From NCBI GenBank assembly GCA_903772945.1, contig CAICTM010000273.1:1-64000 (forward strand): 64,000 bases of DNA, in the 5' to 3' direction. The notes under the pieces are model-generated. The model worked only from the letters and a program-made list of their open reading frames with translations. It ran no database searches and was not told the DNA's origin. Position numbers and translations under genes: made by a program. The stretch comes from Seminavis robusta (Eukaryota > Bacillariophyta > Bacillariophyceae > Naviculales > Naviculaceae). This document shows positions 30,128 to 40,953 of the stretch, piece after piece (position 1 is the stretch's first letter; each line of letters begins with the position of its first letter).

Positions 30128-31564
30128 ATGATGACACTGTTGTTGGAACAGTATCCCGTTGCCATTGGTCTTTTTCTACGGCTGTTCTTGGCATGGCTGC
30201 TACCCTTTCTGTTTGATACCCATGGGGTGGTCCCGGGCGTTGCGTACACGGATATTGATTATCACATCTTTGTGGATGCCGCCAATCATGTTCGACAAGG
30301 AAATTCTCCCTATGATCGGCACACGTATCGCTATACTCCCTTTTTGGCATCCCTATTGGCACAACTGCCACATCATGACATCCTTAGTCGGTTTCTGTTT
30401 TGTGTCGCCGATGCCTTATGTGGTTGGATCATTCTAAGATATCGACAGCAAAAACGTGAAGAACGGCAACAACACCAACAGCATTCAAGAATACAAGAAC
30501 AACAATCAGCAGCAGCAGTATCCAACAGGATGCTTTCTCCACGACTGCAAGATGCCCTTTGGTGGCTCTACAATCCACTGGCCATTAATATTTGTACGAG
30601 AGGATCTTCCGAGAGTTTTCAGGTCCTATTGCCAGTACTGGTCACTGTTTCCATTGTCACATTGGACAGCAATAGTATTAGCAGCCAGCAACAACAACAA
30701 CAAAAGTCGTGGCTACTGGCAATCCCCGCGGGAGTTTGTCACGGTGTGGCCGTCCATTCCAAACTCTACCCCATCATTTATTCTCTCTCCTTCATGACCT
30801 ACTTTGCTGCTCCGCCCATAATACGAGATTCTTCTACTACAGCAGTGTTGGACAATACCGCAACCATCTTGTATCGACTGGTTTCCTTCTTTCTATCATG
30901 GGCCAAACGATTGTTGACACCGGCTCCAATCGTCTTTTTCATCACTTTTATGCTCACGTTTGTGGGACTCACGTACCTGGCATACGAATGGTACGGACCC
31001 ATTTCCCTGGAAGAAGGACTCTTGTACCATTTATCCCGCGTCGATCATCGACACAATTATTCCATGCATTGGTACTGGATCTACCTCGGGCGAGCACGAC
31101 CGGATTTTGCACAAAACATGGCCGTCATTGGCAAGTTGCTCTTGTTGCCACAACTGGTCCTCTTGGTATACACCAGTCTGGCACTGGCGCCTACCAATCT
31201 CGGTTTGGCACTCTTTGTGCAGACGTATCTGTTTGTGACGCAGAACAAGGTCATTACGGCACAATATCTGACATGGTATCTGTGCTTGCTGCCACTCTGC
31301 AGCGATTCCTTTGGCACGACCCCGCGACTACAATGGAGTTTGGCAGGACTGGCACTGTCGTATGGGATATGGCTGGGATCGGCCTATTGTTTGGAAATGC
31401 AAGGATGGGCCGTGCATCGACTGGTATGGATCGCTTCGGTGGTCTACTATTGGGCCAATATTAGTGTCATTGCGGCATTGCTAAGCTCGTATCAGGGAGG
31501 GAAAACACAGCAACAGCAACAACAGTCCAAAGGAACGACTACAAAGAGCGGCAAAGAGGATTGA
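30128..31564 (+). CDS. PIGM: GPI mannosyltransferase 1 catalytic subunit (PIG-M)
   Basis: 478 aa, single exon, ATG in good context (CACCATGATG). It adds the first mannose (alpha-1,4) to GlcN-PI from dolichol-phosphate mannose in the ER lumen. It is a GT-C-fold, multi-span membrane protein with the diagnostic luminal motif VAYTDIDYHIFVDAA (residues 38-52, containing the DxD-type site) followed by GNSPYDRHTYRYTP. Later family marks are SSESFQVLLPV, HGVAVHSKLYPIIY and QYLTWYLCLLPL. A poly-Gln stretch in the first loop and a Gln/Lys-rich tail are diatom-like insertions. The PIG-L gene is 9.4 kb away. Confidence 0.95.
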   Translation: MMTLLLEQYPVAIGLFLRLFLAWLLPFLFDTHGVVPGVAYTDIDYHIFVDAANHVRQGNSPYDRHTYRYTPFLASLLAQLPHHDILSRFLFCVADALCGWIILRYRQQKREERQQHQQHSRIQEQQSAAAVSNRMLSPRLQDALWWLYNPLAINICTRGSSESFQVLLPVLVTVSIVTLDSNSISSQQQQQQKSWLLAIPAGVCHGVAVHSKLYPIIYSLSFMTYFAAPPIIRDSSTTAVLDNTATILYRLVSFFLSWAKRLLTPAPIVFFITFMLTFVGLTYLAYEWYGPISLEEGLLYHLSRVDHRHNYSMHWYWIYLGRARPDFAQNMAVIGKLLLLPQLVLLVYTSLALAPTNLGLALFVQTYLFVTQNKVITAQYLTWYLCLLPLCSDSFGTTPRLQWSLAGLALSYGIWLGSAYCLEMQGWAVHRLVWIASVVYYWANISVIAALLSSYQGGKTQQQQQQSKGTTTKSGKED

Positions 31565-31931
31565 ATGGGAGTGATTGATTGATTGATTGTATTAGAAGAA
31601 TAGACAGTGGAACAAGCTAGGGTTTTGTTTGTTTGACGTGAGAACAAGCAACAAGTCATCCATTCACTTGTTGGAAGCAACAAGGGATGACTGCGTTGGG
31701 GAATGCAGTAGTCATCTGCAAGGGCGTTGCATTTTTAGACAGAAACTGAAGAGGCGAGGCCCAAAGTCTCTTGCAGCCTGGAAAGAATAATAATAACAAC
31801 CCAGGAATCAGACAAATCATCTGCTCCTGTATGCATTCCTGGAATTCCTAAACAGTAACTTCCATCCATCCTTCCACAATGACAGGTGCACTCACCAGAA
31901 GTAGTCTGCAAATTCAAGAAGGAAAACAAGA
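31565..31931. other. 3'-to-3' gap
   Basis: Convergent space between PIG-M and the U-box gene with a TGAT microsatellite at about 31571-31590. No gene is seen. Confidence 0.4.
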
Positions 31932-32873
31932 TCAGGAGGTCGCAGAACTTGCAGGCACTGAGGCCTTCAGTTCATCCAGTTTCTGCTGAGCTTTAGTCTT
32001 GGCAACAGCAGTCAGATGTTTGTGGCGACAGTATCGAAGTGACTTCTCCAACCAACGGATGGATTCCATTTTATCCACATTCAAGCCATATTTTCCCTTG
32101 GCAAATGCTATTCCCAATTTATAGGCCGCAAAGTCTGATCCTTGGGATGCTGCATCAGTAAGGTGGAAAAGTCCAGGTGATTGTTGCTTGGTCACTCCTG
32201 CCCCATCTAGATAGCACCAACCCACCATTGCTTTGCCTTTGACATTCCCGGCCTCTTGAGCTTTCTTGTACCACTGAAAGGCCAACTTTTTGTCTTTCTT
32301 GAAACCCTCTTCACCGTCTCTATATTTGATTCCTGCCAAAAACATTGCATTTCCATTGCCTGATCCTGCCCATTTCAGCAATTCTTCCATTTTCTTCTTC
32401 TGTTCCACCTTTTCATTCCAGTTGTCAGCCAAATCCCCATCAATGACTCCAGACTCCACCAACGTCTCAATGGTATTGCGGTGCTGAATGGCTGGCAGTA
32501 ACTTTTCGCCCATTTTTAGGTTGGTGACTGGAGACTTGAGGTCCCGAGGATGGTTCTTGATATGCTTCTCGATACATTCACGCTCATAGACTCGTCCATC
32601 CTCAGCTGTCACAGGATCCCAGGGCAATTCCCGACTGATTGGACAGATCAAATCACCTGCTGGGGATTTCTTGAGGCGCTTGGAAGGTGGTTGAGTTTCT
32701 TCCACGTGATTGTTGGATAGATGGAATGAACGACTCACTCGTTGGCGGCTATTTCTGCCTTTCCTTGATGATGAAAGAGTTCCACTGTACCTGCTCGAAG
32801 AATCAGGGCACCGGGGCCAAAAAATATGGAACCCGGGGGACATGGTGTCCGCATTGGTTTCTGACTTGGACAT
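31932..32873 (-). CDS. U-box E3 ubiquitin ligase with Sel1-like repeats
   Basis: 313 aa, single exon. A Ser/Arg-rich head is followed by a U-box at about 73-140 (LICPISRELPWDPVTAEDG, YERECIEKHI), which would recruit an E2. Then come Sel1-type repeats (about 165-290): NAMFLAGIKYRDGEEG, AFQWYKKAQEAGNVKG, MVGWCYLDGAGV, AAYKLGIAFAKGKYG and SIRWLEKSLRYC. Such U-box/Sel1 pairs are a common diatom family; they should bind substrates through the Sel1 solenoid. No targeting signal. Confidence 0.85.
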   Translation of the reverse strand: MSKSETNADTMSPGFHIFWPRCPDSSSRYSGTLSSSRKGRNSRQRVSRSFHLSNNHVEETQPPSKRLKKSPAGDLICPISRELPWDPVTAEDGRVYERECIEKHIKNHPRDLKSPVTNLKMGEKLLPAIQHRNTIETLVESGVIDGDLADNWNEKVEQKKKMEELLKWAGSGNGNAMFLAGIKYRDGEEGFKKDKKLAFQWYKKAQEAGNVKGKAMVGWCYLDGAGVTKQQSPGLFHLTDAASQGSDFAAYKLGIAFAKGKYGLNVDKMESIRWLEKSLRYCRHKHLTAVAKTKAQQKLDELKASVPASSATS

Positions 32874-33824
32874 GTTGGGATTGGATCGGCCTGGCGATAC
32901 GACGATACTTGAATTTGAGCCGCCTAGTAGAAAAAGCTGGCGCTCACACTTGCTTGTATTGGTTCTTGTAACGTACTGCTATGCTGTTTACGTGGGACAA
33001 ATGCCAGAACTAGTAGCCTGGCTTGGTTCCTTTCAAGTGGAAGTGTCGGCGTTGAACAACCTTCGTTTGTTCGTTGCCTCGTCAAGTCGATTTGTCCGCG
33101 TTGAACCTTCGAACGTTGGTTTGTGTCTTGATTCGATTCTTGGCTTCTTGCTTTTCAGCCGCAAATTTTGTGGTTGTGTTTTGCTCGGCTGGCGGAAATT
33201 GTCGTAAGGTTACCGGCAGAGCTAATTTCTACAGTAATACCAGCTGTATCATAGTTGCATATTCGATGATTCGATTCGATTCGATTCAGTCATTTACTAC
33301 CGGTAGCATTCTGATACATGCTAGCATGCAGATGAAATCAATCCGATGGTACCGGTACCGGTACCAAGTACCTACTACGTGTAGCTAGCTAGTACATGTA
33401 CATACTTTTTGGGGTTGCGCTTCACGGGGAGCCAATTGACACTCGAGAGCTCACTCGAGTTTACTTCCGTGATCAGAACAATAGTGTATATAGATTATGT
33501 ATGGAAGGCTTTTATTAAGCAAAGAATAGACCAAATTCAGGACTATGTAGGTTCCGTGGGATGGATCAGGGGCAAACTGAGGACAATAGTACCAACTGAA
33601 AACGAGAGGATCGTTATACAACAACTACCCAAGGTGAACAAGTTGGCTAGTTGCTATTACTGATACATGGAAATCCATCCGATAGTTGCTAGATATAATT
33701 GGGACATTGGAAGAAAAAGAGTACGAGAGACCGGACTCACGTCTTCCTGATCCGGTGTAATAAACCAACCCTAACCAACTTGACCACCCACACCCACCAT
33801 CACCACAAAAGACTTGGTCAGAGA
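32874..33824. other. Intergenic, about 950 bp
   Basis: Promoter side of the U-box gene, 3' side of the MYND gene. Contains ATTCG repeats (about 33264-33287) and three TACCGGTA palindromes (33298, and two overlapping at 33350-33363). Plus-strand frames at 32687-33207 look like chance. Confidence 0.45.
33350..33363. repeat. Overlapping TACCGGTA palindromes
   Basis: TACCGGTACCGGTA: two copies of the palindrome share TA, inside GGTACC-rich sequence. It is the densest instance of a motif that recurs throughout the non-coding parts of the window. Confidence 0.8.
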
Positions 33825-35063
33825 TCACCGGGGTCCTCTACCCGGAATATTTGCTTCAACATTTTCATAGAACCGCCCTGCTGCCTGCCTGACTAGCACA
33901 AACCCCCGTACTGCCAAGCTGCAGACACGCAACTTGTCTTCAGAGATGATGCAGGTGGCTCCCAATTCGTCAGACACAACCCAATGGTTTCTATCCGGAG
34001 CATGAGCAACAATGCGGCAAGCCCCTCCAAGTTTTACTGGCCCAAAAGGTTCAAGAGTCTCCACGAAATCGCCAATGAGGTATTCACCCTTTACACGGCA
34101 CAATTTCTTGTGTTCCCGAGAATGGTCCTTTTGGCACTCAGGAGAACAATAGTAAGTCAGGCGACAGCGCCTGCACACCTTCGGGATGCCAACTTCTTGT
34201 CTGTCCTTGCCGCAAAAGTCACAGTGCTCACCGGGAGCTCGTGTCATGCCTTTGCATTGGTTTAGCAATCTGAAGCGTTCCCAGCAGCGCTCAGCATGCC
34301 TTCGAATATCCATGAGGTAATCCCCCGCAGTCCAAGTAGGACGATTCTCATTCAGAAAGCCCACCTTTTGTGACATTTCCTCATTACTGGCTTTATCACA
34401 GTATTCAATCACCTTGCTCAAAAAGTGGAGTGCTTGTTCATCATCGCCTTCCGTTTTCGTAGCAATTGTTGCGCGCAAAAAAATGGCATGTGCCACAAAG
34501 AATGCCGGTTCGGCATCGGAAGATCTGATGATTCCACGCAGGAACCGCTTGTCTTCTTCTGTTACTGGCTTGGGGTCACCATACTCGTAGTCCTCCACAT
34601 TAGTGTGCATCTCCCTGAAATAGTAATGGAAGTAGTAGATTCTTGCATTGCAAGTTTTGTCGTCATTCTTGAATGTCACAAAGGCCCTGGCGATAGCAGC
34701 TCTTTCTGGGTCTGTTCTCTTTTCAGGATATGTGCAGATGATTTTCCAGAGTCTCTGAGCCTGCGGATCGCCGCTGTCAGCTTTGACTGTCTTGTAGAAC
34801 TTGCGCATTTCTTGTAGGATAGCCGCCATTGACGCATGGAACTCCAGAGTCTCTTCTTTCATTGTCATGAATTCCACAAGTGCCTTATAGACTTCTGGTT
34901 TCACGCCATCCAGGGCACCAGTTTTGCTGACTTTGTTTGCTGCAGGATTTCCTTTCCACGAGTGCTTCAGGTCGTTATTGCCAGCTGCAGATTCCTTGTG
35001 ACGACGCTGCGTTGCTGTTCCAGATTTTCCACCACCAGAGCGCCTCTTTGATTTCTTTCCCAT
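33825..35063 (-). CDS. MYND zinc-finger protein
   Basis: 412 aa from ATG at 35063 (MGKKSKRRSGGGKSG); the frame stays open further upstream, but this start is shared with the related gene at 45988 (MGKKSKRIRAG). A basic head is followed by a long helical region (about 55-270). A MYND finger lies at about 280-320: CDFCGKDRQEVG then CRRCRLTYYCSPECQKDHSREHKKLC (quoted in two parts, C-x2-C, C-x2-C, YC-x3-C, H-x3-C). A beta-rich tail follows (FVETLEPFGPVKLGG, RNHWVVSDE). MYND fingers bind proline-rich peptides. Function unknown; large MYND families exist in diatoms. Confidence 0.8.
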   Translation of the reverse strand: MGKKSKRRSGGGKSGTATQRRHKESAAGNNDLKHSWKGNPAANKVSKTGALDGVKPEVYKALVEFMTMKEETLEFHASMAAILQEMRKFYKTVKADSGDPQAQRLWKIICTYPEKRTDPERAAIARAFVTFKNDDKTCNARIYYFHYYFREMHTNVEDYEYGDPKPVTEEDKRFLRGIIRSSDAEPAFFVAHAIFLRATIATKTEGDDEQALHFLSKVIEYCDKASNEEMSQKVGFLNENRPTWTAGDYLMDIRRHAERCWERFRLLNQCKGMTRAPGEHCDFCGKDRQEVGIPKVCRRCRLTYYCSPECQKDHSREHKKLCRVKGEYLIGDFVETLEPFGPVKLGGACRIVAHAPDRNHWVVSDELGATCIISEDKLRVCSLAVRGFVLVRQAAGRFYENVEANIPGRGPR

Positions 35064-35528
35064 TGTTTCTGCACAACCAACCAAGAAATTCTTTGGGGAG
35101 ATCAATAGTAATGGTTTTGGTTCTGAGGATAGACTAATGTGCGAGTCCATGTTGAGTTGCATTGGGCAGCCGCTCACTTCGCCAGCGGAGGGAGAGTTCC
35201 TTCTCTGAAACACAAAACCAAGGAATGTTCCTTGCTCTGCATGCATGCATGGCTTCTGAGATCCTCCGCGTTTTCAACTCCCACGGTTTTCTTCTTTTTG
35301 CCCATTTACGTTTGTAAAACCTCTTATTGAAAGGTTGTTCTTGAAAATCATGCCATTTTGAAAAGATACTTTTTACCAAATCTTTCCAAGAAGCAACGAT
35401 CGACCAAATCGTGCACTCCGACGACGACCACTGCACCAGGATCAAAAGGCTTCCGTTGATCGCCAAGATAGTTGCAGTCTGTAATAGTGGTCCCATTATT
35501 GACAGTGTGAGTGGTTCAGGAGAAGGCA
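35064..35528. promoter_or_regulatory. Divergent promoter region, MYND gene / VPS9 gene
   Basis: About 465 bp between two start codons, no other gene seen. Part of it is an in-frame upstream extension of the MYND gene that I judge to be leader. Confidence 0.4.
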
Positions 35529-37532
35529 ATGGAGTCTAGCACAAGTACTACTAAGGAAGCCCCCAAGGTAGATAGCCAAGGCGATTCGTCAGCCAAAGAG
35601 GAGCCATCACCTCGCATGTCGGCCATTGTCATGGCCGACACTATGAATCTCTTGGAAGATCCCACTGATTCGGAGGCGGAGAAAAAACCAAAGAGCAGCA
35701 GCAAGAGCAAATCCAAGACCAAGACGGGCAATAAGAAATCCTCACGAACGAGCAGTAGTAATAGTAGTACCGGCGAAGCCGTGTCGGTGGAACGCAAGGA
35801 ACAATTGTTGTTGGAAGCCCGCGTGAATCGCCTGCAATGGATCCATCAAGTGCCATTGCCGTATCGGAAAGCGGAATCCCCCGATGATCCGTGGGTACAA
35901 GAAAAAGGATTGGCGTCCTTTCTCAAGAATTGTCATGCCGCTGCCTTGATGCCGTCCATGACCAAGGCACTCTCGCATTTGTACGGAATGGAAGATCAAC
36001 GAGTGTCGCCCGAAGATGTCGCCAATCGAATTGAGACGTTGGTAAGTTCTAAAAAACACAAAAAAGAATGACAACCACACTTGTACTATTGTTTGGATCT
36101 CACAAAATTATACTAATACTCCCTTTTCTTGTTCTTTTTGTTACTTATGTTACAGATTGGCTCTCTCGATGACGACGAAGCCCCTCATAGTTTTGTCCGA
36201 CCGGGCAAACAATTGCTGGAAGCCGAAATTGCAAAGTCGGAAAATAACCTCGTATTGACGGGATATCGAGACTTTTGGATCAAACTACAAACCCCGGAAT
36301 GTGCTTCGCTCGTACAGGGCATGCGAACCGCCGTACGCAACATGGACAGTATCGACGAACCACGCAGTCTCGAAGAAATTGCCGAACGCATGAAATCCTA
36401 CCTCAATGGCACTTTTGAATCCATCAAGGCCCATGCCGCGTGGAAACACGAGGGAGTCAATGATCGACTCAAACATTCCCTCGAATCGTTCGTCTACGGA
36501 CAGTGTCATTCGCTGTTGCAAGTCAAATTGTGGACGGACGAAACACGCAAATCCGAAGAGGAATGGATGGAACGATTGGCCGCATTGCAATTTGTCACGC
36601 CCCAACACTTGGATATTGCCTGCTTGGAAACTAGCAACACGGATTTAAAAGAGGCACTGGCGGAACCCATGGAAGCACTGCTCTCGGCGGATCTCTACTT
36701 TTCACCCTACGAAAAACTACAACGTATATTGGCCATGTACCATGGGGTCAATACCGCATTGTCCAAAGCATTGAATGTCGCCACGGTCGCAGGAAAGGAA
36801 AAGAAAATGGCATCTGCTGACGATGTACTCCCCACAATCATCTTGACCGTATTGAAATCAAAACCTGCTCGTATCCATGCCAATCTACGAATGGTCGAAC
36901 TCTTTTGTCCGCCGGAATATTTGAGAGGAGAAGCGGGATATGCCTGTACCAATCTATTTGGAGCTGTACAGTTTCTACTCGATTTGGATATGGAAAATCC
37001 AAAGAGCTTGTCGATTGACGCGGACGAATTTCGAAAAGGATTGGCCGCATCCCGCGCCAAATTCAAGGAACGTCTCGACACCAAGCGCAAACGAGCGCAA
37101 CTACAGGGACCCACCATTGATACCGATATTTCACTCAAATACTGCGACATTCCTGCCAGTGAAATCCGAACGGCACGTGCCAACGGCGACCAGGTCGATT
37201 TGGACTGGGCATTGGCGTGGCAGCAAGACAAGCTCGAATCGGAAAAAATGGAATCGGGACAATCGTCCAATAGCGCCGAAGACGTGTTGCCGCCCGGATT
37301 TTCACGCAACTACACGTTCCTCACGTCGCGGCCGGAAGATATTCGCATGTCGGATCTGCCACAGTTGCTAAGCGAGTATCGCATGTTGGTGCACACATCG
37401 GAAACCTTGTTGGGGGAACGAGCATCCAGACTTGCCGCGGAACGAAAGAAAAAGGTCAACATTGTACAGGAAGAACTCCTCAAGAATATTCAAAGCGTAG
37501 ATCCGTCGCTCCTGCCCGACACGTCCATGTAG
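35529..37532 (+). CDS. VPS9-domain Rab5-type GEF
   Basis: Two exons, 35529-36041 and 36156-37532, with a 114-bp GT-AG intron joining RIETL to IGSLDDDEA (629 aa). The ATG at 35529 (MESSTSTTKEAP) is the first in frame. A Ser/Lys-rich disordered head (1-100) is followed by a helical region and the VPS9 domain at about 385-460: SADDVLPTIILTVLKSKP, RIHANLRMVELFC and LRGEAGYACTNLFGAVQFL. The conserved Asp, Pro, Tyr and Thr of Rabex-type exchange factors are present. It should activate Rab5-like GTPases on early endosomes. The C-terminal helical tail is uncharacterised. Confidence 0.85.
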
Positions 37533-37943
37533 AGCCGGCTGCATAGTAAGAATAAACCATACTGCAGTAATAGTTAGACTCTAGAGCGAGATTGTAGATA
37601 TGCGACTACGGTTCGTTCAGTTAGAAAGTCTGCATGTCGTCTACTACTAGTACGGTACAAACAAAAGGCAGCTCTACCGGTATGGCATACTAGAGAGTAC
37701 TAGTTCCGTATTAGGCACCGTGATGGGGCCACGTAAGGCACGAGGCTCGGTCGAGTCGAGTCTGCGACTCAAGGCGGCGTGGAAACTCCAAAGCCACGCT
37801 GAAGGACCAAAGACCAAAACGGCGTGCTCAGATTTTGCTTTCTTAGGTAGCAGTAAAAGCAGTTTTAAAGACAGCAACAAAGCCTCAAAAGAAAACAACT
37901 TGAAGACTTGAGCAAAAGTTACCTGCTTACCATCAGCTACATC
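37533..37943. other. Intergenic
   Basis: About 410 bp with one TACCGGTA (37675-37682) and the leader of the ankyrin gene; no gene is seen. Confidence 0.4.
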
Positions 37944-39344
37944 ATGTCCACCGAGCCTCTTCACAAGAAGCAGAAACTTTCCCCTGCCACCACTACCAAT
38001 CTTCAGTCTTTGGTAGATCAGAAGGAGATATGGATTGGTCAGATCATTCCCTTGCTGGGGATGGGTCAGTTTGCTTTTATTGGAAGTGTCAACAAGCAAT
38101 GGAAACAGCTTTATGAAGAATACTGTGACACTGAAAAGAATCCTGCTCTTGTCATCATAGAGGGCAAACCTTCGTGGTGGCTGCAGTGCTCAGCTACCTG
38201 GAAAGATAAGTTCTACTCTGCAGCATTCTCCAATGTCTCATGTGCTGCATATTGGCACAACTATGAACCAAGCTCCAAGAAGACCCTATTAGTGTGCAAC
38301 AGAATTGCCAAAGTGGGATCTCTGCAAGTGATGCAATGGGCCCATGAAGAAGGATATACATGTAGCTGGAGCAGACAGACATGTGCTGCTGCAGCCAAGT
38401 ATGGCCATCGGAGTGTATTGATATGGCTTCACGAGAATGGATGCCCATGGGATGCATCCACATGCGCTGATGCTGCCAAAAGAGGCCATTTGGAAGTCCT
38501 GAAGTACGCTCATGAACATGGCTGTGAGTGGAATCAAAGCACATGCAATGAGGCTGCTCGGAGTGGCCATTTGGAAGCCCTGAAGTATGCTCATGAACAT
38601 GGATGTCCTTGGACTACTTTGACATGTAAATATGCTGCTGCGGGAGGTCATTTGGATGTATTGAAATATGCCCATGAGAATGGATGTCCATGGAATGAAG
38701 ACACTTGTGTTTTTGCTGCTCAGGGTGGGTATTTGGAAGTTCTAAAACACGCGCATGAGAATGGCTGTCCATGGGATAAGGGAGTCTGTACGAACGCTGA
38801 AAGGGGTGGCCACCTGGAAATCATTTTGTATGCCCATGAAAATGGCTGTCCATGGGACAGCCAGACTTGTGCCTCTGCTGCTCAAGGTGGGTACTTGGAA
38901 ATTCTTAAACATGCACACGAGAAGGAATGTCCTTGGGACAAGGACGTATGCATGGCAGCTGCTGAGGGGGGGCATTTGGAAATTTTGAAGTATGCCCATG
39001 AAAATGGCTGTCAATGGGACAAATGGACATGTGCCTCTGCAGCCATGTGTGGTCACTTGGAATGCCTGAAATATGCACATGAGAATGGCTGTCCTTGGGA
39101 CAAATACACATGCAGCCATGCTGCTGAGGGGGGGCATTTGGAAATTTTGAAGTATGCCCATGAGAATGGATGTCCATGGAATGAAGACACTTGTGCTTTT
39201 GCTGCTAAGAAAGGCCACTTGAATATCCTGAAATGGGCGCGTGAGCATGGGTGCCCTTGGGACCAACAAACAGCCCTAGATGCACGTGCGGCAGAGCCTT
39301 GGGAAATCTTCCAGTGGGCCATTGATAATGGGTGCCCTATTTAA
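37944..39344 (+). CDS. Ankyrin-like repeat protein with HENGCPW repeats, copy 2
   Basis: 466 aa from ATG at 37944 (MSTEPLHKKQKLSPA). It has the same layout as the gene at 19015: F-box-like head (SLVDQKEIWIGQIIPLLGMG, FIGSVNKQWKQLYEEYC), a short linker, then about 12-13 repeats of 27 residues, nearly all with complete GHLE(V/I)LKYAHENGCPW cores. The last unit ends VFQWAIDNGCPI. The array is more regular than copy 1. Same strand as copy 1, 18 kb away, so it may be a dispersed duplicate. Likely a protein-interaction scaffold. Confidence 0.85.
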   Translation: MSTEPLHKKQKLSPATTTNLQSLVDQKEIWIGQIIPLLGMGQFAFIGSVNKQWKQLYEEYCDTEKNPALVIIEGKPSWWLQCSATWKDKFYSAAFSNVSCAAYWHNYEPSSKKTLLVCNRIAKVGSLQVMQWAHEEGYTCSWSRQTCAAAAKYGHRSVLIWLHENGCPWDASTCADAAKRGHLEVLKYAHEHGCEWNQSTCNEAARSGHLEALKYAHEHGCPWTTLTCKYAAAGGHLDVLKYAHENGCPWNEDTCVFAAQGGYLEVLKHAHENGCPWDKGVCTNAERGGHLEIILYAHENGCPWDSQTCASAAQGGYLEILKHAHEKECPWDKDVCMAAAEGGHLEILKYAHENGCQWDKWTCASAAMCGHLECLKYAHENGCPWDKYTCSHAAEGGHLEILKYAHENGCPWNEDTCAFAAKKGHLNILKWAREHGCPWDQQTALDARAAEPWEIFQWAIDNGCPI

Positions 39345-39623
39345 TTAATGAAAAAGCCATTGTTATGCTACATGTAGCGGTGGTCCAAAGTGAGGCATAA
39401 TGTAGCATTTGGTATCGGGTGGCAGGAGCTTGCATTTTTCCTTTTCGTGGAGTTATCAGTACGAACGGTAGCTGGCTCTTATACTTCAGTTGGCAAAACC
39501 GGCAAGGCCACTAGTTTCCACTACCTGGTATGGTACCTACCGTATCAGGTAGGTTAGTACTCTAAAACCTACTGTAGTAGTAAAACATTCGACCTAGTTT
39601 TTGGGCTTGTTGTCGTGTGGTTT
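39345..39623. other. 3'-to-3' gap
   Basis: Convergent space between the ankyrin gene and the hydrolase gene; nothing recognised. Confidence 0.4.
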
Positions 39624-40625
39624 CTATGCCTGGACGGAAGAAGAAGCCTTCAAGGCACTGATAACTTCTGTACTCTTGGTAGGTACGGAAAACATGCCAA
39701 AGTCATTGGCAAATGCATTCTTGTGCGCCTCAACGCTGGTTGCCGCACAACAGTCCTCCAAAGTGTAGACCTTGTATCCTTGACGTCGGTTGTATGAGAT
39801 TCAAAGGGGAATTGTGAGAGAGCTTGAGATATTTTTAAAAAAAAGAACAAGAAGAGTTGTTTCATCACCCATTCTCCAACACTCCTTTTTATCATTCCTT
39901 CTTACCGTGTTCATATCCCGTTCTCATGGTGGATTCGACACAACAATTGGTGAGAAAGCCACCCAGAACAATGTTCTTGACGGCTCCTTGTCGTAGCAAA
40001 AAGTCCAGATTGGTGGAATAGAATCCACAGAGTCCTGATTTTCCCTTGGCAATTTTATCCATGGGAGCTGGCCTCATGGGTGCGGCAAAATCGGCGCCCC
40101 ATTCTCCCTGTGTAAATGCTTCTCCTTCTTTGACTCCTGCTAATATTCCATAGGGTGTGTCGGCAATCTCGTTGTGTCCCTACCGTATTAAAAAATGAGT
40201 GTGGATTGCATGCATGAGTTGTTGTGATATTGAATGCTGCGTACGTACCGGTACGCATCCACCAATCAATAATTACAGTACCGGTATTATATCCAAGTGT
40301 AGTATCTCACCTTTTCAAACGCAATGGGCAGATGAATAATGGTACATCCGGTATCTCGTGCGTCTTGTAGCAATTTGCTGGAATTTTCGAGCATGTTGGT
40401 CTGTTCCATGGATTCCTTGACGGCATCGTGTAGTTTCCCTCCGGGAGTGCAGAATTCATTTTGATATTCGACCAAGACGACGGCAGTTTCTTTGGGGTCC
40501 AACGATTCCAACGCCGCGGACAATAAAGCGGAAGAACGGGCCGGGGTGGTGGGGGCCAAAAAGGCCCGACAGACTGTCACTGTCAATGCTAGCAACTGGA
40601 TGATGTGAAAGCGGGATGAAACCAT
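39624..40625 (-). CDS. Isochorismatase-like hydrolase with plastid-type leader (paralogue A)
   Basis: Three exons (minus): 40311-40625, 39906-40179, 39624-39778, giving 247 aa; introns of 131 and 127 bp, GT-AG. It has a signal peptide then RAFLAPTTPARSS, a bipartite plastid leader. The hydrolase fold follows: ETAVVLVEYQNEF, ITLP-type strand GCTIIHLPIAFEK, KGKSGLCGFYSTNLDFLL (Lys) and LGGFLTNCCVESTMR (catalytic Cys). The usual catalytic Asp in the first motif (VDxQ) is Glu here. The substrate is unknown. It is 70-80 percent alike by eye to the cytosolic paralogue at 46444 and has the same intron at FEK/LLR-type positions in part. Confidence 0.85.
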
Positions 40626-40953
40626 GGTGGCGGCGATGACTTTTATTGGTAGTTTGGAAGGCTATGCTAAAACCTTGATACCGATACCTGTAGATGGTCT
40701 CCTGTTGGAAAGATCCAATCTGAGTTACTTTTGGAGCTGTTGTGAGCCCTTTTGGTGGGTGTCAGCGATATCATTCGGGGATCTGATCTTTGTCAACAGC
40801 GAGCCGGGCCCACCGTTTGGATCTTTGAGGATCTTGGCATCTTGGCCACCCAAGAAAGTCGTTGAATCTTGAGATGGCCATTGTCACCCCACCTGACCAC
40901 TACAAGCTAGTACGGAAGAGCACAAGCAAGAAGACAACAACTTAAAATACGAG
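40626..40953. promoter_or_regulatory. Divergent promoter region, hydrolase A / PIG-L
   Basis: About 330 bp between two start codons; no other gene or motif stands out. Confidence 0.4.

Noticed and set aside
32687-33207. Overlapping plus-strand frames across the U-box gene start
   Set aside because: They cross the certain U-box start codon in antisense and have no domain.
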